Shown here in pieces: positions 42,866 through 48,047 of a DNA stretch of 48,047 bases. How positions within the stretch are numbered: the first letter of the stretch is position 1; every line of letters starts with the position of its first letter. Below the pieces are notes generated by a model. That model saw nothing but the letters and a program-made list of their open reading frames with translations, did no database searches and was not told the DNA's origin. The translations under genes and the position numbers were made by a program. The stretch lies in NCBI GenBank assembly GCA_947366105.1, contig CANAZK010000003.1, forward strand, positions 1 through 48,047, given 5' to 3'. Origin of the DNA: an uncultured Lachnospiraceae bacterium. GTDB taxonomy: Bacteria > Bacillota > Clostridia > Lachnospirales > Lachnospiraceae.

Positions 42866-43621
42866 ATGTTTACATTAGAAGATACCCAAAAACTGCACAA
42901 ACTTATGAATCAAAATCCCGACAATGATGCCATCATTAAAAAACTACTAGACTCACATCAATTTACAATCAGCAAAATCAGCCATGAAATCAGAAATCCG
43001 CTTACCCTTATCTCAAGTACGCTTCAGCTTATGGAAAAACAGCATCCCGAAGTTGCAAGATTTTCCCACTGGAGCAGTGTACTTGAAGATATAGACTTTA
43101 TGAAACACTTACTGGAAGATTTATCCTCTTACAATAATGGTTTCCGCCTGCACGCCAAGCTTATACACACATCAGACTTTATAAATCACATAATTTTATC
43201 TTTTGCTTCCTCTATCGTGGATACCGCGATAGAATTGTCGTCCAAAATCGATCAAAACCTGCCTGATATATGGGGCGACCCTATAAAGCTCCGAGAGTTG
43301 TTTCTCAATCTGCTTCAAAATGCCGCTGATGCAGTAGACGGCTGCGGCAAAATACAGCTTCAGGCATACCGCCGGTACGAAAATATTATCGTAACAATCA
43401 CAGATAACGGCTGCGGTATTCCGTCCTCCCGTCTATCTGATATTTTTGCTCCTTTTACTACATATAAAGCTAACGGAACCGGACTGGGACTTGCCATCGT
43501 CAAGTCGGTGGCCGACGCCCATCACGGCTCCGTGGAAGTAAGATCAGCGCTGCACGCCGGCACTACTTTTACAATTACGCTTCCGATACAAAACCGCCCC
43601 TGTCAGGAACCCGGAAAGTAA
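42866..43621 (+). CDS. Soluble sensor histidine kinase without input domain
   Basis: The product has 251 residues behind AAAGGAGG. There is no membrane segment. A 30-residue start is followed by the H box TISKISHEIRNPLTLISSTL, N box LRELFLNLLQNAADAVDGCG and G box ANGTGLGLAIVKSVADAHHG. This resembles the kinase core of sporulation-type kinases (KinA/B-like) with no PAS domain. No response regulator is next to it. Its last 78 bases overlap the end of the convergent rhomboid gene. Confidence 0.9.
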   Translation: MFTLEDTQKLHKLMNQNPDNDAIIKKLLDSHQFTISKISHEIRNPLTLISSTLQLMEKQHPEVARFSHWSSVLEDIDFMKHLLEDLSSYNNGFRLHAKLIHTSDFINHIILSFASSIVDTAIELSSKIDQNLPDIWGDPIKLRELFLNLLQNAADAVDGCGKIQLQAYRRYENIIVTITDNGCGIPSSRLSDIFAPFTTYKANGTGLGLAIVKSVADAHHGSVEVRSALHAGTTFTITLPIQNRPCQEPGK

Positions 43622-44155
43622 TCCTCCAATATGCGCCATATTATCAATTCCGCTGCTTGTAAAACCATGGTAGAGGCTGCACGCCACCATAAACACCATC
43701 CCCCGCGTATTCAGGGTTCCAAGACGGCCGCGATTTTTAATAACTATAAAAAGCAGCGCTCCTATGACCCCGAAAATCGCTCCCGAGGCGCCTGCTGAAA
43801 TTGCGAAGTTTCCTGTCCTCCAGTCAAAAAACGCGGACAGGATATTGCCGCCAAGACCGCTCAGAAGATACAGAAATACATACCTGAACCGTCCAAGCTC
43901 CTCTTCCAGTACGCCTCCAAGGAAAAAAAGCATCATCATGTTGTTCATCAGATGAGAAAAACCAAAATGCAGAAACATACTGGTAAACATGCGGTAGTAT
44001 TCTTTATATTCCACCACAAACGGCAGATACATGGCTCCATGCTCCAGCATATAAGCTCCGTTTTCTGTCATGCCGAACAGAGACAGCCATACAAATACCG
44101 CTATGTTTACCGCTGCAATTATAATCGTTATAATTGGTTTTCTTCTCTGTGCCAT
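43544..44155 (-). CDS. Rhomboid family intramembrane serine protease
   Basis: The product has 203 residues with six membrane segments. The catalytic Ser is in ISAGASGAIFGVIGALLF and the catalytic His in GIDNMAHIGGLLSGF. FTSMFLHFGFSHLMNNMMML is the conserved HxxxxHxxxN region. It cleaves membrane proteins within the bilayer. The last 26 codons lie in antisense to the kinase gene, and the C-terminal tail RKRNCKSSAGVQR is likely non-essential. Confidence 0.94.
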   Translation of the reverse strand: MAQRRKPIITIIIAAVNIAVFVWLSLFGMTENGAYMLEHGAMYLPFVVEYKEYYRMFTSMFLHFGFSHLMNNMMMLFFLGGVLEEELGRFRYVFLYLLSGLGGNILSAFFDWRTGNFAISAGASGAIFGVIGALLFIVIKNRGRLGTLNTRGMVFMVACSLYHGFTSSGIDNMAHIGGLLSGFLTGAVLYRKRNCKSSAGVQR

Positions 44156-44230
44156 ATGTGAATCCTCCTAATCCTATATATTATAAGATAGTTTCCATGT
44201 TTTTACAACTTTAAGGTTTGATTTCACTGT

Positions 44231-44812
44231 CTAATATGGCTCTTGACATCCTTTGTACTTAATTTTCCCTATTACTAAAGAAACGTAAACAAGCATCAAC
44301 GTAAGCATCAGTACATTCAACAATATTTTCATCTGAAAAATGGTTAAGACAACTGCAGCAGCCGCAATTACATATAATATTTTTTTCAGTCTGGCCGTAA
44401 ACCTGCCATACTCCCTTTTCGATACCGGACGTTCCGGATTAAGAACCGGCGCCGTTATCCCTATTAATGTTTCCAAGGCGATAATAATTCCAAGCCCTAT
44501 GCCGACAGGCAGATTTATTCTGTCACTGAACAGCATAATCAGCAGCAATGTAACAAGGGAGACTATAAAGCATTTAACATACGTATCTGAATGATATCCG
44601 CCCGAGTGCATCCGCAATGGTATGAAAACCATGAAGAAAAACAAGCCTTCCATCATCCTGCCCATTATAAGCAGCAGCGCCATGCTGGCCGCTATGTTGA
44701 CAGATATTTCTAAAGCTGATTGGATTCCAAAGGCTAAAATTTCTTCCTGCTCACTGCTCAGCACATTTCGCCGGCTTATACCTTTCAGGATTTTATTACA
44801 GAGCAGTTCCAT
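44231..44812 (-). CDS. agrB: AgrB-type peptide-processing membrane protease
   Basis: The product has 193 residues with five to six membrane segments. The family core is PLRMHSGGYHSDTYVKCF, holding the catalytic His and, seven residues later, the catalytic Cys. AgrB cleaves the C-terminal tail of AgrD and forms the thiolactone ring of the signal peptide. It starts 3 bases after the agrD stop, so the two are coupled. Confidence 0.93.
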   Translation of the reverse strand: MELLCNKILKGISRRNVLSSEQEEILAFGIQSALEISVNIAASMALLLIMGRMMEGLFFFMVFIPLRMHSGGYHSDTYVKCFIVSLVTLLLIMLFSDRINLPVGIGLGIIIALETLIGITAPVLNPERPVSKREYGRFTARLKKILYVIAAAAVVLTIFQMKILLNVLMLTLMLVYVSLVIGKIKYKGCQEPY

Positions 44813-44815
44813 AAA

Positions 44816-44971
44816 CTACTCTGTATCCTTCAAAGCGTCCGGCAATTTAGGCTGGTGGAAAATAAAAAAGCAGAAACCTTCCCTTGCCATGAACAGCGCG
44901 GCTAAACTCAACGCCATCACAGAATTCATCCCTCCCATTTTTTTGTTAAAAAAAGCATACAGTTTTTTCAT
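44816..44971 (-). CDS. agrD: AgrD cyclic lactone autoinducer peptide precursor
   Basis: The product has 51 residues, starting at ATG 44971 with AAGGAG 9 nt upstream. An amphipathic N-terminus (MKKLYAFFNKKMGGMNSVMA) is followed by a small hydrophobic patch (LSLAALFMAREG), the core GFCFFIF, and the acidic C-terminal tail HQPKLPDALKDTE recognised by AgrB. The tail QPKLPDxL is close to that of known AgrD peptides. The expected signal is a thiolactone ring made from Cys34 and the carboxyl of Phe38 (C-F-F-I-F) with an unknown N-terminal extension. The adjoining agrB and the divergent agrA/agrC-like genes support the call. Confidence 0.9.
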   Translation of the reverse strand: MKKLYAFFNKKMGGMNSVMALSLAALFMAREGFCFFIFHQPKLPDALKDTE

Positions 44972-44994
44972 AGTGACTCTCCTTTTTTATTTTT

Positions 44995-45162
44995 ATGTAA
45001 CAGTTCAGCCATATCCGGTATGACGGGCGAATTATGCTTGCATAAAGGCGCACGACATATCGGATATGAACTGAGCGCCCACTTATGAGCAAAAGTCAGC
45101 TGTAAAACAGCGGAAAGCACCGTAGGTGCGATTTTGCGAATGGCGCGGCTGAACTGTTACAT
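44995..45162. mobile_element. MITE-like element, copy 2, in agr promoter region
   Basis: This is a 168-bp unit with perfect 16-bp inverted ends: ATGTAACAGTTCAGCC and GGCTGAACTGTTACAT. The interior nearly equals copy 1 at 38794. There is no coding frame. It lies between agrD (start 44971) and the XRE gene (start 45308); its left end is only 23 bases from the agrD start, so the agrDB promoter must lie inside or beyond the element. From 45163 to 45307 only AT-rich promoter-like sequence is seen. Confidence 0.85.
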
Positions 45163-45307
45163 TTTTATTTTATTTTAAATATGTCCAATTTATTCCTAAC
45201 AGCATTACATTTACCTATATATCGCTTATATTTACTTCTTACAGAGTATAAATCTGCCGTAAATTTAGTACACTTATTAATACACTACTATAAAAAGGAT
45301 TAGACTG

Positions 45308-45631
45308 ATGAAAACTAGATTGAAAGAATTACGGAATACGAAAAAGATTACCCAAACTGCACTTTCAGTGAATATAGGCTGTTCACAGAATACCATCAGC
45401 AGAATTGAATTAGGGGAAGCTGTACCCAACGCTGAAATTCTGATAGAACTTTCTAAGTATTTTAATACTTCTGTTGACTATATCTTATGCTTAACAGATC
45501 AAAAAAATAATAATTCTACGATTTCTCCTTCATCAAGATTAGCAGCTTACTGCCAAAAACTGCAGGCACTTACAAAGAATGACCGGGAATTCGTTTACAA
45601 TATGATTGACCGTTTGAGCCAAAATACATAG
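45308..45631 (+). CDS. XRE family transcriptional regulator of the agr locus
   Basis: The product has 107 residues behind AAGGA. The N-terminal helix-turn-helix domain is complete: LKELRNTKKITQTALSVNIG and CSQNTISRIELGEAVPNAEI, followed by YFNTSVDYILCLTD. The C-terminal ~40 residues are a helical extension. It is the first gene of an operon with the agrA/agrC-like genes (18-base gap), which is not the usual four-gene agr order. Confidence 0.9.
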   Translation: MKTRLKELRNTKKITQTALSVNIGCSQNTISRIELGEAVPNAEILIELSKYFNTSVDYILCLTDQKNNNSTISPSSRLAAYCQKLQALTKNDREFVYNMIDRLSQNT

Positions 45632-45649
45632 GATTAGAGGTAACCCGTT

Positions 45650-46366
45650 TTGTTTAAAATTGCCATATGTGACGACGTCATTTCTACTACAACTGAGATT
45701 GAAACACTGCTCAGTTTAATCGCTAATGTCAAAAATTATGAATTAGATATCGACATATTTTTCGATGGTTCAGCCTTAGTTAAGCAGATTGCTGCCGGCA
45801 GCATTTACGATATCATTTATTTGGATATTGAAATGAATGAATTAGACGGCATCAAAGCCGCCCAATACATTCGCAGTCTTAGATTACCTTCATTATTGAT
45901 TTATATTTCCGCATATGATTCGTACTGTAAACAATTATTTGAAGTTGAACCATTTAGATTTTTATCCAAACCTATAAATACTGCACTTTTTAACAAATAT
46001 TTTTTAGCGGCATGTAATCGGTTGGAAACTAAAATTCTATTTTTCCCATTTTCTTTTAAACAAAGAATTTATAAGGTTTGTATTGCAGATATAATATATT
46101 TTGAAAGCAAAGGACGTTACATCATAATACATACTTCTAAACAGGACTATCGCTATATTGACAAAATCCGTAACGTGGAAGATTTTTGTCTAAAACATGA
46201 TTTGAATTTCCTAAGAATCCAGCAGTCCTATTTAGTTAATCCTTACTATATCAGCAACCTTTGCTTATCTGAAGTAACTCTGTGTGACGATGTCACGCTG
46301 CCAATAAGTACGAAATATCAAAAAACAGTACTTCAGCATTATTTAACTTTGGCGGAGGATTTATAA
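45650..46366 (+). CDS. AgrA-like LytTR response regulator
   Basis: The start is TTG 45650 with AGAGG 9 nt upstream. The product has 238 residues. The receiver domain begins FKIAICDDVISTT with the phospho-acceptor in IIYLDIEMNELDGIKAAQYI and a Lys in FRFLSKPIN. The LytTR DNA-binding domain follows: IADIIYFESKGRYIIIHTSK and FLRIQQSYLVNPYYISNL. It should bind direct repeats in front of the agr genes when phosphorylated. The stop abuts the kinase ATG. Confidence 0.92.
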   Translation: MFKIAICDDVISTTTEIETLLSLIANVKNYELDIDIFFDGSALVKQIAAGSIYDIIYLDIEMNELDGIKAAQYIRSLRLPSLLIYISAYDSYCKQLFEVEPFRFLSKPINTALFNKYFLAACNRLETKILFFPFSFKQRIYKVCIADIIYFESKGRYIIIHTSKQDYRYIDKIRNVEDFCLKHDLNFLRIQQSYLVNPYYISNLCLSEVTLCDDVTLPISTKYQKTVLQHYLTLAEDL

Positions 46367-47632
46367 ATGCTATCTTTCATTTCATCACTCTTTTATATGT
46401 GGATTATCAACATATTTTTTCAAACATTTTTTAATCCCCGAAGGATTAACACCGGACTAAAATTAACAATATGGACAGCATTTTATGCCATTCACTATTT
46501 TATATTAAATCAATTTTATCTCCTCTTTGTTAATTTTATTACGGTATATCTTTTATGTGTACTCTTATGCAGGCTTTTGTTTGAAGGCTCTACGAAAAAA
46601 ATCTTATATTTTTGTCTGCTGGGGCAGGCATCCGGCATGCTTATTGAGGCGATAGCTGCTATTTTACTGCAATCAACAGGAATGTCCTTCGCTGAGTATA
46701 AAATGTTGGGCTCCTCTATTTCAAAATTATTGATGCTGGCCGTTATTCATGCCATTTCCATCCGCAAACGGCAAAATTCAAAACAAGAGCCCCCTCTCTT
46801 ATATTGGACGCTGCTTTTCTCAACTACAGTTTCCAGTATTTTTATAATTTTTGCTATTGTATTTCTTTCAAATATGACCACCGAAAATTCATATACACTA
46901 TTATCTGCCGCATCTGTTTTCGCACTTATTTTTATTAATGTTGCATTATATATTGTATATGAAAAGCTTTGCATTTCAGCAGATTTGCAACTTAAAAATG
47001 CAATTATGAACCAGCAGATAACCCATTATCGCGAAATGATATCCAACCAAAAGGCACAGGACGACTACTTAAGAAAAGAACGGCATAATTTAAAAAATCA
47101 GTTGATTGCTCTGAGCGGTTACGCCGCCCATAATCAGACTTCTGAAATTACCGCATTCATCGACAGTCTCTTAAGTGAAAAGCATTTTGGCATAAGTGAA
47201 GATTCCGTCTGCCCTAACCTTGTATTAAACGCATTATTAGCTTCCAAAAAGACTTTTGCCGCAAAAAACAATATCAATTATAAATTAGATATTGATGTTC
47301 CAAAGACATTGCCATTTGAAGATATTGATTTAAGCGTACTCATCGGAAATGCTGTCGATAATGCCTTTGAGGCGTGCATCGATACGCCCAAGCCATATGT
47401 ATCTGTCACAATTTACTATAAGAATTTTGTATTATATTGTCATTTTGAAAATTCATATACCGCAGTTACTGTAAAAGACTCTATTCTTCAGTCCACAAAG
47501 CCCGATTCAGACCTCCACGGTTATGGATTAGCTTCTATCCAGGATATTGTTGAAAAATATTCGGGAATCGCAGACATAAACTTACAGGAAAATATTTTTT
47601 CACTTAAAATATGTCTCTACACAACAAAATAA
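46367..47632 (+). CDS. AgrC-like sensor histidine kinase (GHKL)
   Basis: The product has 421 residues with an N-terminal membrane domain of six segments (about 1-205). The kinase core has the phospho-accepting His in LRKERHNLKNQLIALSGY, an N box DLSVLIGNAVDNAFEACIDT and a G box LHGYGLASIQDIVEKYSG. It should detect the cyclic peptide made by agrD/agrB. The ATG follows the agrA-like stop directly, so translation is coupled. Confidence 0.92.
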   Translation: MLSFISSLFYMWIINIFFQTFFNPRRINTGLKLTIWTAFYAIHYFILNQFYLLFVNFITVYLLCVLLCRLLFEGSTKKILYFCLLGQASGMLIEAIAAILLQSTGMSFAEYKMLGSSISKLLMLAVIHAISIRKRQNSKQEPPLLYWTLLFSTTVSSIFIIFAIVFLSNMTTENSYTLLSAASVFALIFINVALYIVYEKLCISADLQLKNAIMNQQITHYREMISNQKAQDDYLRKERHNLKNQLIALSGYAAHNQTSEITAFIDSLLSEKHFGISEDSVCPNLVLNALLASKKTFAAKNNINYKLDIDVPKTLPFEDIDLSVLIGNAVDNAFEACIDTPKPYVSVTIYYKNFVLYCHFENSYTAVTVKDSILQSTKPDSDLHGYGLASIQDIVEKYSGIADINLQENIFSLKICLYTTK

Positions 47633-47671
47633 CACTATCAATACTATTTTCAGATAAGAAAGATTTAATTT

Positions 47672-47998
47672 TTATTTATGACTTGATATTTTATAGATAA
47701 GCCCAAGAACCTCCATTAAGTCTTTCTTATCACACTCATTAAAGTTTTCTAAAAATGTATTCATCTTAGCATTATTATGTCTGTCGCACTCTCCAAAGAG
47801 AATATAATCTGTATTCGCTTCCAAAGCCCATGCCAGTTTGTACAGCGTATCTGCCGAAAATCCCTTAAGTCCGCTCTCTATCTCGTATAAAAATTTGGAC
47901 GAAATATCTGCCATTTCAGCTAAGTACTCCCTTGTATAGTGCTTTTCTTCTCTTAAAGAACGTATCCTGTTTCCCGCCTCATAGTATATTTTTTTCAT
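47672..47998 (-). CDS. XRE family transcriptional regulator
   Basis: The start is ATG 47998 (MKKIYYEAGNRIRSLREEKH) with AAAGGCGG upstream; the open frame extends 11 codons further without support. The product has 108 residues. The helix-turn-helix contains REYLAEMADISSKFLYEIES and FSADTLYKLAWALEANTDYI. The C-terminal ~35 residues are a helical tail (FLENFNECDKKDLMEVLGLI). It is convergent with the agrC-like gene and has no partner in the window. Confidence 0.88.
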   Translation of the reverse strand: MKKIYYEAGNRIRSLREEKHYTREYLAEMADISSKFLYEIESGLKGFSADTLYKLAWALEANTDYILFGECDRHNNAKMNTFLENFNECDKKDLMEVLGLIYKISSHK

Positions 47999-48047
47999 TT
48001 GTATAATCCGCCTTTCTGCGAAAGGCACCAATGCGTCATGAAACTGG

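Noticed and set aside
44622..45023. Plus-strand frame of 133 codons over agrB/agrD
   Set aside because: It is antisense to the agrD and agrB genes, which have strong ribosome sites and family motifs.

Overview
The window looks like chromosome from a low-to-mid GC Firmicute of the family Lachnospiraceae (Dorea / Mediterraneibacter-like gut anaerobe). The evidence is strong AGGAGG-type ribosome sites, a Met T-box, queT, DUF6147/DUF6179/DUF6323 family proteins, an Agr peptide-signalling locus and a PD-(D/E)XK transposase remnant. This placement rests on family knowledge and style of sequence, not on a search. No rRNA, tRNA, CRISPR array or prophage was seen.

Region 1 (1-3.5 kb, minus strand, AT-rich) is the most unusual part. 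It is a compact RiPP-type cluster transcribed as radical SAM/SPASM maturase (CcpM type) -> partner protein (TIGR04066 type) -> acyl-carrier-like protein lacking the usual serine -> 67-residue five-cysteine precursor -> a membrane protein cut by the window edge. It is bordered upstream by broken transposases (3.9-4.7 kb).

Region 2 (5-9.7 kb) is a decayed accessory stretch. It holds a YdeI/OmdA protein, a deleted PD-(D/E)XK transposase, and a sigma factor / membrane protein / ABC ATPase / ABC permease operon. In that operon the sigma gene has a 1-base frameshift and the ATPase has lost its Q-loop segment. A 48-bp direct repeat and a 17-bp inverted repeat bracket the area. The second 48-bp copy is the 3' part of a structured leader in front of queT, which I read as a candidate preQ1-responsive element.

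Region 3 (9.7-24.7 kb) is mostly core. It carries queT, a large surface-anchored protein with a pseudo-C39 tail coupled to a methyltransferase, an OmpR-type two-component system, citrate synthase, an alpha/beta hydrolase, rsmA, an AIM24-family protein and a TRIC-type channel. It also has a broken PHP gene, a broken M42 peptidase, and two copies of a ~137-nt structured RNA with compensatory base changes and its own promoter and terminator.

Region 4 (24.7-38.7 kb) holds an orphan Vsr endonuclease, a DUF6179/DUF6323 pair, tatD, metG with its T-box, and a CdaR-type regulator -> aconitase-family hydratase -> diguanylate cyclase set. It continues with pgi, a membrane protein with a charged E/R repeat, mtnN and a TSCPD protein. 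REP-like palindromes lie around tatD.

Region 5 (38.8-48 kb) carries two copies of a ~165-bp MITE-like element. One of them sits in the divergent promoter region of a complete agr-type quorum-sensing locus (agrD-agrB on minus; XRE regulator, agrA-like, agrC-like on plus). Between the copies lie a DUF6147 secreted protein, an ECF-type sigma factor and its probable anti-sigma factor separated by an opposite-strand murG, a HIT protein, a soluble histidine kinase and a rhomboid protease.
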